Notes: generated by a model from the letters alone, not told the origin. DNA of 64,000 nucleotides from Silicimonas sp. (GCA_022819605.1 JAJEGW010000122.1:1-64000); one strand, 5' to 3'; shown: positions 40,825 to 49,942, counted from the first letter of the stretch. A program made the numbers and translations.

Positions 40825-41421
40825 TCACGCCTCCAGTTCGGCGTCCCAATACAGGAAATCGAACCAGGTCTCATGGAGGTGATTTGGTGGGAACTTCCTG
40901 CCCTGGTTCCGGAGCTTGCCCGCATTGGGCCGTTGGGGTGCACGACGCAGCGACATGCCCGCCTGCGCGAGCGAGTTCGCTCCCTTGCGAAGGTTGCATT
41001 TCGCGCAGGCCGCGACCACGTTCTCCCAACTCGTCGTGCCGCCGCGAGAACGGGGAATGACATGGTCGAAAGTCAATTCGCCCCGGGCACCGCAGTACTG
41101 GCACCGAAACTCGTCGCGAAGAAACAGGTTGAACCGCGTGAAGGCCACCCGCTTCTGCGGGTGAACATAGTCCTTCAGGACGACCACGGACGGAATGTGG
41201 ATTTCCGTGGACGGGCTGCGGACAACCTCGTCATATCGTGCAAGGACATCCACCCGCTGCAGCCACACGGCCTTGACCGCTTCCTGCCAAGGCCAAAGCG
41301 ACAGCGGAAAGTAGCTCAGCGGCCTGTAGTCGGCGTTCAACACCAACGCAGGATGATGCCTGAGGCTCTTCGGTTCCCGCACAAAACTTGTTCTGAAACT
41401 TCCACTCATTTGCCGTTTCAT
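40825..41421 (-). CDS. HNH endonuclease family protein
   Basis: A 198-residue protein with an HNH nuclease domain near residues 105-160: zinc-binding CQYCG, then LTFDHVIPRSRGGTTSWENVVAAC with the catalytic His, and CAKCNLRKG closing the zinc site. The N-terminal LVLNADYRPLSYFPLSLWPWQEAV is the conserved extension of a widespread chromosomal group of unknown role. The Met at 41421 follows GGAAGACGG and is preferred to an upstream GTG at 41442. No methylase or restriction partner is nearby. Confidence 0.9.
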   Translation of the reverse strand: MKRQMSGSFRTSFVREPKSLRHHPALVLNADYRPLSYFPLSLWPWQEAVKAVWLQRVDVLARYDEVVRSPSTEIHIPSVVVLKDYVHPQKRVAFTRFNLFLRDEFRCQYCGARGELTFDHVIPRSRGGTTSWENVVAACAKCNLRKGANSLAQAGMSLRRAPQRPNAGKLRNQGRKFPPNHLHETWFDFLYWDAELEA

Positions 41422-41587
41422 CCGTCTTCCGCCGCCGCGCACATCCCCGCCAAGGGCGACCCGATTTCCGGGCGACTATATATGGCGGTGTTCGCATGAC
41501 AAGCCCCATGAATGTTGAGTAGTTTCGCAAGGGCATGTGACAGAATCGCGACGAGTTTTCCACAGACTTGCCCACAGGTTCAAATCG

Positions 41588-42262
41588 TCAGGATCCGTCC
41601 GATTCGCTTCCGAGTCGCAGTCGAATGAAATTCAGCGCCATAGAGAGCCCGTCTGGCGAAATGCCGTGCCCCATGCCCTCCATCACATGGCTTGACACCT
41701 CGAATCCTGCGGCCTGCAGCGCTTCCGTCGCCGCCTGAAGCTCGGCAAAAGGAACCACCTCGTCGTCGTCTCCATGGACAAGCAATGCCGGCGGGCGCGA
41801 TTTCGCCTCTTCGGCGATGCAGCCAGGAAACATCAACCGGCCAGAGAACCCCACGATCCCGGCCACGGGATCAGCACGCCTCGGGGCAACATGCAGACCC
41901 ATCATCGTGCCTTGGCTGAAGCCAAAAAGCACAAGGCGATCAGGATTGAGGCCTTCGTCGGCCAGGATCTTGTCAATGAAGGCATCAAGCAGTTTCGCGG
42001 ACCTAACCAGTTCCTTGACCATCACCGCTTCAGTCGACCCGTCAATCCACGGGATGGGAAACCACTGAAATCCCGACGGGTTTGCCACCGAAGGTGTGGG
42101 AGCATCGACGGCCACGAAGACGGTGTCGGGAAGCACCGGTGCAACATGCTCGCCGATTCCGAGCAGATCCTCGCCGTTCGCTCCATATCCGTGCAGGAAC
42201 AGCACGAGCGAGTTGGTCTTACCGGAAGCGCTTCCCCGGCGTTGGCAATTCAAGCTGCTCAT
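41588..42262 (-). CDS. Alpha/beta hydrolase, phospholipase/carboxylesterase family
   Basis: A 224-residue esterase of the YpfH/EstB group. The nucleophile Ser lies in LFGFSQGTMM near residue 115, the acid Asp in VHGDDDEVVPF near 167 and the His in EGMGHGISPDG near 198. LFLHGYGANGEDLL forms the oxyanion region. The ATG at 42262 follows AAGGAA and overlaps the glycosylase stop as ATGA; the longer frame upstream lies inside the neighbour. Confidence 0.9.
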   Translation of the reverse strand: MSSLNCQRRGSASGKTNSLVLFLHGYGANGEDLLGIGEHVAPVLPDTVFVAVDAPTPSVANPSGFQWFPIPWIDGSTEAVMVKELVRSAKLLDAFIDKILADEGLNPDRLVLFGFSQGTMMGLHVAPRRADPVAGIVGFSGRLMFPGCIAEEAKSRPPALLVHGDDDEVVPFAELQAATEALQAAGFEVSSHVMEGMGHGISPDGLSMALNFIRLRLGSESDGS

Positions 42263-42897
42263 CGGATTCCTTCCCGCTGCTTCGCGGCCCGGTAATATGC
42301 CCAGAGCAGACGTGCGGCGACGCCTCGCCAAGGCGACCATGCTTCCGCCATCTGCCGCAATTCGCGTTCCGTGGGCCTTTCAGGCTTCTCGAACAGGATG
42401 CGCGCAGCTTCCTGAAGAGCAAGGTCGCCGGGCGCGAAGACGTCGGCGCGACCAAGCGAGAACATCGCGTAGATCTCGGCTGTCCAGCGCCCTATTCCAG
42501 GCACCTGGACAAGCGTTTCGATGACCTCGTTCGTAGGCTTCTCCCGCAACCGACTGAAACGAATGCCCGACGTTGCGAGTTCGCGGGCATAGCGCATTTT
42601 CTGGCGCGACAGGCCGCACGCACGCAGCTCTTCGTCGCTGGCTGCAACTATCTTGCGCGGGCCGGTCAGCCCGGCGGCCTTCAGTCGCCCCCAGATCGCA
42701 TCGGCCGCCGCCACGGAAACCTGCTGGCTGACAATGGCATCGAGAAGCGGCGCAAATCCGTCCTTGCGCCGTCGAAGCGGCAACGGCCCGGTCATGGCCA
42801 AGGCCTTGCGAAAGCGCGGCTCGCGCCTCGAGAGGTAATCGGCACCTTCAGCAACGCAGGCAGGTGTCTCGATGATGCGGCCTATTGTCTCTGACAC
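42259..42897 (-). CDS. DNA-3-methyladenine glycosylase (AlkA-like, HhH-GPD)
   Basis: A 212-residue base-excision repair glycosylase of the helix-hairpin-helix GPD family. AIVSQQVSVAAADAIWGRL near residue 50 and VQVPGIGRWTAEIYAMF near 122 are the hallmarks, with the catalytic Asp in FAPGDLALQ near 150. The GTG at 42897, preceded by GGGAGGA, gives the family N-terminus; ATG alternatives are far upstream in non-homologous sequence. Coupled to the esterase gene by a four-base overlap. Confidence 0.9.
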   Translation of the reverse strand: MSETIGRIIETPACVAEGADYLSRREPRFRKALAMTGPLPLRRRKDGFAPLLDAIVSQQVSVAAADAIWGRLKAAGLTGPRKIVAASDEELRACGLSRQKMRYARELATSGIRFSRLREKPTNEVIETLVQVPGIGRWTAEIYAMFSLGRADVFAPGDLALQEAARILFEKPERPTERELRQMAEAWSPWRGVAARLLWAYYRAAKQREGIR

Positions 42898-42994
42898 GAT
42901 GTCCTCCCGAACGGCGCGCGGACGGTAGATGCAAGAACGGCAAAACGGAAGCCCCGACCTTGCCGACGCCGATTGAACGGAGTACCGGGCTTGC

Positions 42995-44215
42995 ATGCTG
43001 GAGAAATCCGTCCTTTCCACGGCACGAAGGAACGTGACGGTCCTGGTGATCGCCCAGGGCTATCTCGGTGCGCAGATGCCGATGATGTTCATCGTGTCCG
43101 CTCTTGCCGGCCAGTCGCTTGCGCCGAATGCCTGCCTTGCCACGCTGCCGATCTCGTTGATCGTGCTGGGATCTATGCTGGCGGCCACGCCGCTCTCGAG
43201 CATCATGCAACGGCACGGACGAGCGCTCGGCTTCGTGATCGGGGCGACGGGCGGTGCCATCGGCGCTGCGCTGGCGGCGTGGGGCCTTGCCACGGGAAGC
43301 TTCGTGCTCTTCCTGATCGGTTCGGCGTTCGCCGGCATGTACCTGTCGTCCCAGGGCTTCTTCCGATTCGCGGCGGCCGACACGGCTTCTGAGGCATTTC
43401 GCCCAAAGGCGATCAGCTACGTCATTGCGGCGGGGCTGGCGAGCGCAGTGATCGGCCCTCAGCTGGTCAAGGTGACTGCCGATGCCTCCGCCGTCCCATT
43501 TCTCGGCACGTTTCTCGCGATCATCGTGATCAACGTGAGCGGAGCGTTCCTTTTCCTGCTTCTGGACATTCCGAAGCCGAAAGCCGTCGAGATCTCCGAG
43601 AATGCCAGGACCCGCCTTGAACTCCTGAAATCCCCCAAGGTGCTGGTGGCGATCATCTGCGCAATGGTTTCCTATGCCCTGATGAATCTCGTGATGACGT
43701 CCACCCCTCTCGCGGTTGTGGGCTGCGGCTTCAGCAAGAACAACGCCGCCGACGTCGTCTCGGCCCACGTCCTGGCCATGTTCGCACCTTCGTTCTTCAC
43801 AGGGCACCTGATTGCGCGCTTCGGCGCGGAACGGATCGTTGCCATCGGGCTTGCGATCCTCGCGGCAGCCGGAGCCGTTGGCCTTTCAGGGACCGATCTC
43901 AGCGACTTCTTTGGCACGCTCATTCTCTTGGGGCTGGGCTGGAACTTCGGCTTCATCGGTGCAACCGCGATGCTCTCGAATGCACACTCGCCCGAGGAGC
44001 GCGGCCGGGTCCAAGGCCTGAACGACACGATAGTGTTCGGCTGCGTGACGCTGGCGTCACTTTCGTCCGGCGGGCTGATGAACTGCACCGGCGGTTCGGC
44101 GGTGGAAGGCTGGACCTCCGTGAACCTTGCAATGGCTCCGTTCCTGGCGCTGGCAGGAGGCGCCCTGCTCTGGTTGACGCTTGCGCGCAGAACGCCAGGT
44201 CGGGCAGCGAATTGA
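42995..44215 (+). CDS. MFS transporter (YfcJ/YhhS-like group, substrate unknown)
   Basis: A 406-residue major facilitator protein with 12 hydrophobic segments. The loop between helices 2 and 3 (SSIMQRHGRALGFVIG) is a divergent MFS motif A, and LLGLGWNFGFIGATAMLSNAHSPEERGRVQG is seen in the second half. Close homologues are annotated only as MFS permeases. It is divergent from the glycosylase gene by 97 bases. Confidence 0.85.
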   Translation: MLEKSVLSTARRNVTVLVIAQGYLGAQMPMMFIVSALAGQSLAPNACLATLPISLIVLGSMLAATPLSSIMQRHGRALGFVIGATGGAIGAALAAWGLATGSFVLFLIGSAFAGMYLSSQGFFRFAAADTASEAFRPKAISYVIAAGLASAVIGPQLVKVTADASAVPFLGTFLAIIVINVSGAFLFLLLDIPKPKAVEISENARTRLELLKSPKVLVAIICAMVSYALMNLVMTSTPLAVVGCGFSKNNAADVVSAHVLAMFAPSFFTGHLIARFGAERIVAIGLAILAAAGAVGLSGTDLSDFFGTLILLGLGWNFGFIGATAMLSNAHSPEERGRVQGLNDTIVFGCVTLASLSSGGLMNCTGGSAVEGWTSVNLAMAPFLALAGGALLWLTLARRTPGRAAN

Positions 44216-44250
44216 CTGCGGCAACGGAGATGCCTCGGAATTGCCAGAAG

Positions 44251-44276
44251 AAAAAAACGCCCGCACAAGGCGGGCG
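44251..44276 (-). terminator. Rho-independent terminator (minus strand)
   Basis: CGCCCGC and GCGGGCG form a 7-base GC stem around ACAAG; on the minus strand it is followed directly by seven T. This is a textbook intrinsic terminator, yet no protein gene on that strand lies upstream of it, which points to a non-coding transcript. Confidence 0.8.
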
Positions 44277-44325
44277 CTTAGTTATTGAGGCAGGTTTCAT
44301 ACAGGCAAGAAACCTATCGAGCAGT
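44251..44325 (-). ncRNA. Candidate small RNA, minus strand, between MFS and YejA genes
   Basis: About 75 nt. On the minus strand TATAAG (plus 44332-44337) serves as a -10, with TTGGAG 17 bases upstream as a weak -35. The transcript would hold a hairpin with perfect arms GGTTTC and GAAACC (plus 44293-44314), an unpaired A/U-rich stretch around TGCCTCAATAACTAAG, and the intrinsic terminator at 44251-44276. Both flanking genes read on the plus strand, so the RNA is independent of them. I recognise no known family. Confidence 0.6.
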
Positions 44326-44428
44326 GCTCCGCTTATACGCCACGTTGCACAGAACTCCAAGTCAAAAGTTTGACAACTTCGGAATCGCCCTATAGGCCGC
44401 CCGAAAGCATGTCGGCAGAAGGATGTCC

Positions 44429-46237
44429 ATGACGATGAACCTGTATCGCAGCCTTGCGCTGACTGCGGCCTTTCTCGCGGCCGCAGGATCAGGGCATGCC
44501 GAGCCAAGACACGGCATAGCTATGTATGGCGCCCCCGCGCTACCACCGGATTTTGTGTCTTTGCCCTATGCAAACCCGGATGCGCCAAAGGGCGGCCGCA
44601 TCGTCCAGGGAGAGGTTGGAAGCTTTGACTCGCTCAATCCGCATATCCTGAAAGGCCGTGTTCCGTGGCAACTCAGGTTCCTGGCCCACGAGAGCCTCAT
44701 GGGCCGAAATTACGACGAACCGTTCTCTCTGTACGGTCTCCTTGCCGAATCAATCGAGGTGCCCGACGACCGCTCTTGGGTCGAGTTCACGCTGCGACCG
44801 GAAGCCAAGTTCTCCGACGGCACGCCGATCACCGCCGATGACGTTCTCTGGACCTTCGAGACGCTCGGGACCGTGGGACATCCGCGTTACCACGGATCCT
44901 GGAAAAAGGTAGCCGGCGCCGAACGCACGGGCGAGCGAAGTGTGAGATTCACGTTCAACGTGCGCGACGACGAGCTTCCGCTGATCCTGGGTCTCCGGCC
45001 AATTCTCAAGAAGTCGCAATGGGAGGACCGGGACTTTGCGGCATCGGGCACCGGAATTATCCCGGTCTCCTCCGCACCTTACGTGATTTCCGACTTTGAG
45101 CCCGGGCGCTACGTGGTCTTGACACGAAATCCAGACTATTGGGGCTACGGCGTCGTCCCCTATCGACGGGGAACGGCAAACCTCGACGAGATCAGGATGG
45201 AGTTCTTTGCTGACGGCACGGCGATGTTCGAAGCCTTCAAGGGCGGATTGCTGACCACCTCGCGCGAAACCAGCGTTCAAAAATGGAACAGCCAGTACAA
45301 CTTCCCGGCCGTTCAGTCGGGCGACGTCGTCAAGTCCTACATCCCTCACAAACGTCCGTCTGGAATACGCGGCCTCGTGATGAACACGCGGCGACCGCAG
45401 CTTCAGGACTGGCGGGTACGAGAGGCACTGATCACAGCATTCAACTTCGAATTCATCAACCAGACGATCAATGGCGAGCCACAGCCCCGCATCACGTCTT
45501 ACTTTTCAAACTCGATCCTTGGCATGAGCAGCGGGCCTGCCGAAGGCCGCGTGCGGGAATTCCTCGAGCCCTTTGCAACGGACCTCCTGCCCGGCGCGCT
45601 CGAAGGCTACGAGCTTCCCGTCGGAGACGGCACGGAGCGGAATCGAAAGAACCTGAGTACCGCACTGTCTCTCATGGGCCAAGCCGGCTGGTCGCTCAGA
45701 GACGGCAAGTTGAGGAACGAGGCTGGCGATACCTTCGGCTTCGAGATTCTCCTTTCTTCCGGGTCCACCGAGACGCACCAGATCGTGGACATATACTCGT
45801 CGGCGCTGGAGCGCATGGGCGTTGACCTCACCGTCACAACGGTGGATGCCGCCGAATTCAAGGAACGCACGAACAAGTTCGACTTCGACATGACGTGGTA
45901 CGCGAGAGGCATGTCGCTCTCGCCAGGGAACGAGCAGAACCTCTACTGGAGTTCTGAAGCTGCAGACACCGAGGGGAGCGGAAACTGGATGGGTGTCCGA
46001 AGTCTTGCAATCGAGGCCATGATCGAACGGCTTTTGACGTCCAGGAGCCAGGACGACTTCGTCGCCGCAACCAAGGCCCTTGACAGGGTCCTGACAACAG
46101 GGCGCTATGTTATTCCAATCTGGCATGTACCTGTCTCACGGATTGCGCATGCAAGGCAGCTGCGATACCCGGACAGGCTGCCGATGTATGGGGACTGGAT
46201 CGGTTTCCAGCCTGATGTCTGGTGGTATGAGGAGTGA
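44429..46237 (+). CDS. YejA-like periplasmic oligopeptide-binding protein
   Basis: Family 5 ABC substrate-binding protein of 602 residues, secreted by a signal peptide (LALTAAFLAAAGSGHA). GIAMYGAPALPPDFVSLPYANPDAPKGG is the characteristic start of the YejA group, which binds di- and oligopeptides including microcin C. No yejBEF permease or ATPase genes follow, so it either uses a transporter encoded elsewhere or is an orphan. The ATG at 44429 lies five bases after AGAAGGA; the ATG at 44423 overlaps that site. Confidence 0.92.
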   Translation: MTMNLYRSLALTAAFLAAAGSGHAEPRHGIAMYGAPALPPDFVSLPYANPDAPKGGRIVQGEVGSFDSLNPHILKGRVPWQLRFLAHESLMGRNYDEPFSLYGLLAESIEVPDDRSWVEFTLRPEAKFSDGTPITADDVLWTFETLGTVGHPRYHGSWKKVAGAERTGERSVRFTFNVRDDELPLILGLRPILKKSQWEDRDFAASGTGIIPVSSAPYVISDFEPGRYVVLTRNPDYWGYGVVPYRRGTANLDEIRMEFFADGTAMFEAFKGGLLTTSRETSVQKWNSQYNFPAVQSGDVVKSYIPHKRPSGIRGLVMNTRRPQLQDWRVREALITAFNFEFINQTINGEPQPRITSYFSNSILGMSSGPAEGRVREFLEPFATDLLPGALEGYELPVGDGTERNRKNLSTALSLMGQAGWSLRDGKLRNEAGDTFGFEILLSSGSTETHQIVDIYSSALERMGVDLTVTTVDAAEFKERTNKFDFDMTWYARGMSLSPGNEQNLYWSSEAADTEGSGNWMGVRSLAIEAMIERLLTSRSQDDFVAATKALDRVLTTGRYVIPIWHVPVSRIAHARQLRYPDRLPMYGDWIGFQPDVWWYEE

Positions 46238-46241
46238 CGAA

Positions 46242-46361
46242 ATGCGAAAGATCTTGCTGCTTGCGATGCTCGTTCTTGGACTTGCTGCGTGCAATACGGT
46301 CGAAGGCATCGGAAGTGACGTATCGGCAGGCGCTAGCGCCATAGGCGACGTGCTGTCGTAG
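46242..46361 (+). CDS. Entericidin A/B-like small lipoprotein
   Basis: A 39-residue protein: short signal MRKILLLAMLVLGLAAC with the lipobox LAAC, then NTVEGIGSDVSAGASAIGDVLS, the entericidin pattern (NT..G.G.D....G.AI). Entericidins are membrane lipoproteins, in E. coli linked to a stationary-phase toxin and antidote pair; only one copy is present here. AGGAG lies about ten bases before the ATG, and the gene follows yejA-like by four bases. Confidence 0.82.
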   Translation: MRKILLLAMLVLGLAACNTVEGIGSDVSAGASAIGDVLS

Positions 46362-46482
46362 GCGTCTTTTCCAACACGACGGTGCAGGCGCGGAAAGCCA
46401 GAGCGCTGTCCGTGTCGCAAAGCCTTCACGTGTCGCCGCCCGCGCTCTGAGCAAGAAGGCTCTCGGCGACAAGGGCGCAAAC

Positions 46483-47052
46483 ATGGCACGCATCGCGGTC
46501 AACGGCCTCGGCCGAAGGGGAAAACTTCTGCTCTGACGGCTCTTTGACGACAAGGGCGGCAGCAAACTTGTCCTGTTGAACGAACCCTGCGCCGACATAG
46601 AGCAGCATGCCCTGCTGCTGGAATTCGACACGGTTCATGGCCGCTGGGACCACGACATCGAGGCAAGGGACGATCAACTTTCGGTCTCGGGGCACGTGGT
46701 GCGGTTTACGCAGGTCAAGGAAATTCGCGACCTGCCTCTTCAGCATCTCGGCATCGATCTTGTCGTCGACTGTACCGGCGACCACAATTCCGCAACGAAG
46801 CTGCACTCCTACCTGGTCCTTGCAGTGGCCAAGAGCGAACGTGTCGCCATGGATGTTGGATTCTACTACATGTCGAACGCTGTCGGCCGCCTCGTCGGCA
46901 CATTGCTTTCCGGTCACTGCCTTCAGTTGTGGGGTGTTGCGGGCTGTCTTACGACGGCGGCAATCATGTCGGCTCTGAGCTTTCTTGCGGCCGGGCGCTT
47001 GGCGCGACGAAATTCAATTCGCGCACAGGCAGGCATGCACGATCAACATTGA
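46483..47052 (+). pseudogene. Deletion fusion of ArsJ-associated GAPDH (N-part) and ArsJ (C-part)
   Basis: The frame starts with MARIAVNGLGRRGKLLL, then a TGA at 46534 where the family has Arg, then RLFDDKGG, LVLLNEPCADIEQHALLLEFD and LGIDLVVDCTG: the NAD-binding half of the glyceraldehyde-3-phosphate dehydrogenase that partners ArsJ. After about residue 115 it passes in frame into MDVGFYYMSNAVGRLVGTLLSG and WGVAGCLTTAAIMS, the last helices of the MFS exporter ArsJ. The catalytic half of GAPDH and most of ArsJ are missing. Intact pairs make and export 1-arseno-3-phosphoglycerate. Here the locus is dead. Confidence 0.8.
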
Positions 47053-47204
47053 ACGAACGCCGCCGACAATCTTGACAATCAGGAGTATGACGCCTTCAGC
47101 GCAAAGATCGTTGAACCCAAGGCCGCTCAATGCCGCAGATTGCGCCGCAAACATCAGAAGGGCAGTCTCTTGCACATGGTGCGAAGGGGTGCCAACGATG
47201 GCAA

Positions 47205-47852
47205 ATGCCCATCAAGCTGGACATCTTGAGCGACCCCATCTGCCCATGGTGCTACATCGGCAAGAGCAGCCTCGACGGCGCGCTTGAGCTGCGTCCTGAT
47301 CATCCGTTCCAAATCGAATGGCACCCGTTTCAGTTGAATCCCGATATGCCCCTCGGCGGCATGGAGCGACAGACCTATCTCGACAAGAAGTTTGGCGGAC
47401 GCGAAAACGCCAAACAGGTCTATGACCGAATTGCCGAGGCCGCAAAGGCCAGCGGTCTGAGACTCGACCTCGACGGGATCAAGCGGACACCCAACACAAT
47501 TGACGCCCACCGCCTGATCCACTGGTCAGGTCTGGAAGGATGCCAAGGTGCGACAGTCACCCTCCTCTTCAAGGCATATTTCGAGGAATGCAGGGACATT
47601 GGAGACCGTGCGGAACTGCTTGATATCGCAGAAGTCGTTGGCCTCGGTCGCGCGATGACCGAACGGCTGCTTGGCAGCAATGCAGACATCGAGGAAACGC
47701 GCACTAGGGATGCGCATGCAAGGAATCGCGGTGTGGCCGGCGTGCCCACATTCGTCGTTGCGGAACGCCACGTCATACAGGGTGCGCAACCAAAGGACCT
47801 TTGGCTCAGGGTCATGGATGAATTGTGCGAACAAGCCGAGGCATCTTCGTGA
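47205..47852 (+). CDS. FrnE-like DsbA-family thiol oxidoreductase
   Basis: A 215-residue DsbA-fold protein of the FrnE group. The N-terminal motif LDILSDPICPWCYIGKSSL has the CPWC redox pair, WHPFQLNPDMP near residue 45 and GVAGVPTFVVAERHVIQGAQ near 180 are the family hallmarks, including the cis-Pro loop. There is no signal peptide, so it acts in the cytosol. The start at 47205 matches family N-termini. Its end overlaps the following MFS gene (GTGA). Confidence 0.9.
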   Translation: MPIKLDILSDPICPWCYIGKSSLDGALELRPDHPFQIEWHPFQLNPDMPLGGMERQTYLDKKFGGRENAKQVYDRIAEAAKASGLRLDLDGIKRTPNTIDAHRLIHWSGLEGCQGATVTLLFKAYFEECRDIGDRAELLDIAEVVGLGRAMTERLLGSNADIEETRTRDAHARNRGVAGVPTFVVAERHVIQGAQPKDLWLRVMDELCEQAEASS

Positions 47853-49072
47853 CTGGAGTCGACAGGGAAGAGGCCAATCGCGCTTCGATCACCGCGTCCC
47901 GTGCAGAACTCATTGCCATCATTGCCATGATGGCAGCAACGGTCGCCTTCGCGACGGATGCCATGCTTCCCGCCTTTCCGGACATCAGCGCGGACCTCAG
48001 CCCGCATGACCCGAATCGCGCACAGCTTGTCATAGCGTCGTTCATGGTCGGGCTTGGCGTGGGGACTCTCTTTGCCGGACCGCTCTGCGATGCCTTTGGT
48101 CGTCAGGCCATCACGATTGCAGGAACCGTTATCATCATTCTCTTTGCTATCGTGTCGGCGCTTACACAGAGCCTCGAGGTGTTGCTTGTCGCCCGGTTCC
48201 TCCAAGGCATGGGATCGGCAGGACCGCGCGTTGCAAGCATGGCCATCGTGCGTGACCTGTTCCGAGGTCGCGAAATGGCCCGGATACTGAGTTTCGTCAT
48301 CCTGGTATTCACGCTCGCTCCGGTGTTTGCACCGTCGATCGGATGGCTTCTCACCCAGGGTTTCGGCTGGCGCTCGATCTTTGCCTCCTTTGCCGTCTTT
48401 TCGATCATCTCGACCGGCTGGCTGATGCTCAGGCTTCCCGAGACCCTGCCCCGCAAAGAACGTCGATCACTTCGCGCCCGAGAGCTTGTCGACGGCCTGC
48501 TGGAGGTGTTTTCCAATCGCCAGGTCATGCTGGCAATCGGCTGCCAATCGCTGGTCTTCGCCGTGCTGATGTCGACATTGCTGTCAAGCCAGCAAGTCTT
48601 CGACAAGGTATTCGATCGCGGTGCAGGCTTTCCGCTCTGGTTTGCACTGATGGCGGCCCTGGCAGCTGGAGCAAGCGTGATGAATGCAGCCATCGTGGTG
48701 CGCGTCGGCATGCGAAAGGTGGTCCGGATGGCCCTGCTCGTTCACAGCAGCTTCACCGGCATGTTTCTGCTTGCAATGATCACTGGCGTGCTTCCAGCAT
48801 CTTGGCTGTTTCCGGTTGGATTTCTCTGGTGCACGTCGGTCTTTCAACTGGCGGGCTTCGCGCTCGGAAACATCAATGCGATCGCCATGGAGCCAATGGG
48901 CCACATGGCCGGGCTTGCCGCATCGATCATCACTTCTGTCGCAACGATCGCGTCGATCGTCATTGCTGCGCCAGTTGGCCAGGCGTTTGACGGAACCCTC
49001 GTGCCACTGACTTCAGCAACATTCGTTCTTACGGCGCTGGCTCTTCTGCTGGCGCACCGACTTGAAGGATGA
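47849..49072 (+). CDS. Bcr/CflA-family MFS drug exporter
   Basis: A 407-residue major facilitator of the drug:H+ antiporter-1 (Bcr/CflA) group with 12 hydrophobic segments. FATDAMLPAFPDISADL near residue 35, the motif A-like GPLCDAFGRQAITIAG near 78 and VARFLQGMGSAGPRVASMAIVRDLF near 115 are typical. The GTG at 47849 overlaps the FrnE-like stop as GTGA and is preferred to a GTG at 47825. Substrate unknown. Confidence 0.88.
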   Translation: MTGVDREEANRASITASRAELIAIIAMMAATVAFATDAMLPAFPDISADLSPHDPNRAQLVIASFMVGLGVGTLFAGPLCDAFGRQAITIAGTVIIILFAIVSALTQSLEVLLVARFLQGMGSAGPRVASMAIVRDLFRGREMARILSFVILVFTLAPVFAPSIGWLLTQGFGWRSIFASFAVFSIISTGWLMLRLPETLPRKERRSLRARELVDGLLEVFSNRQVMLAIGCQSLVFAVLMSTLLSSQQVFDKVFDRGAGFPLWFALMAALAAGASVMNAAIVVRVGMRKVVRMALLVHSSFTGMFLLAMITGVLPASWLFPVGFLWCTSVFQLAGFALGNINAIAMEPMGHMAGLAASIITSVATIASIVIAAPVGQAFDGTLVPLTSATFVLTALALLLAHRLEG

Positions 49073-49354
49073 TGGCAATGGCACTTCATGTCAGGGATTC
49101 GGCGCCACGAATGCGCAGATGGCTGACGTGAGGGACGCGCCGGTCGGGTCCTTCCGGCCGTGGCGTTCCCGGGCCCGCAACCTGGCGAGGAACGAAGTAG
49201 CGGCTTCGGAACCACCCGCATCCCTTCATGACGTCGTGGAACGGATGATCGCCACCGGCCATGACTCGCCCGCGACTCCCGTCATGCTCTGATAACAAAG
49301 CGGCTCCCCAAGCCTGCAAGTGCCCGTGTCGCGCTGCACCAGACCAATGAGTGG

Positions 49355-49942
49355 TCAGCCGGGAACCGCCGACCTGCCCGCCAGTCGCTGCCGCTTCTTC
49401 GCGAGCACCTCTTTCCGTTCTTCCCACTTGTATTCGAGATCTTCCAGGACCGGCACAAAGGTCAGCGTACCGCCCAAACGCCAAGGATCAAGCACGATGC
49501 CACGCTCGAAACCGTCGCCCTTTCGACTTATGACCGCGGTGCTGTGTTCGATGCGGAACGGATTGAAGGCGTTCGCGATTGCCCTGTGGACCTCCAGCGT
49601 ATCCAGACGCTCGGCAAGCAGCCGCGCTTCCATGTCTTCGGCCCAATGCCAGCAAAGACCGCGTTCCTTGATCCCCAGATTCACCTGCGTGTTGTGCCAC
49701 AAGGGCGAACCCGTGATCCGGTAGGATACGGCGAGCTCGCGTGAATGCTGTAATGCAACCCGCGCAGCACGCTCGGCCTCCTCGGCGCTGACTCCAGGTC
49801 CGAGAGCAAGGATCATGCTTTCGAGTGATGCGACTTCACTTTCGCTTGGAGGGCCATGTCGTGCAGGGGTGGTGCCGCAGCCTGAAAGCGACAGGAGCGC
49901 CAGCAGGACGACGAAGACTCTGAGGATCTGAAACAGGCTCAT
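49355..49942 (-). CDS. Conserved lipoprotein of unknown function
   Basis: A 195-residue predicted lipoprotein: signal LRVFVVLLALLSLSGC with Cys near residue 22. The mature protein is rich in charged helices; GLCWHWAEDMEARLLAERL near residue 110, IEHSTAVISRKGDGFERGIVLDPWRLGG near 150 look conserved, with Trp, His and Asp residues that could form an active site. I do not recognise a named domain. The Met at 49942 begins the signal peptide; the longer frame does not. Convergent with the MFS gene. Confidence 0.72.
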   Translation of the reverse strand: MSLFQILRVFVVLLALLSLSGCGTTPARHGPPSESEVASLESMILALGPGVSAEEAERAARVALQHSRELAVSYRITGSPLWHNTQVNLGIKERGLCWHWAEDMEARLLAERLDTLEVHRAIANAFNPFRIEHSTAVISRKGDGFERGIVLDPWRLGGTLTFVPVLEDLEYKWEERKEVLAKKRQRLAGRSAVPG

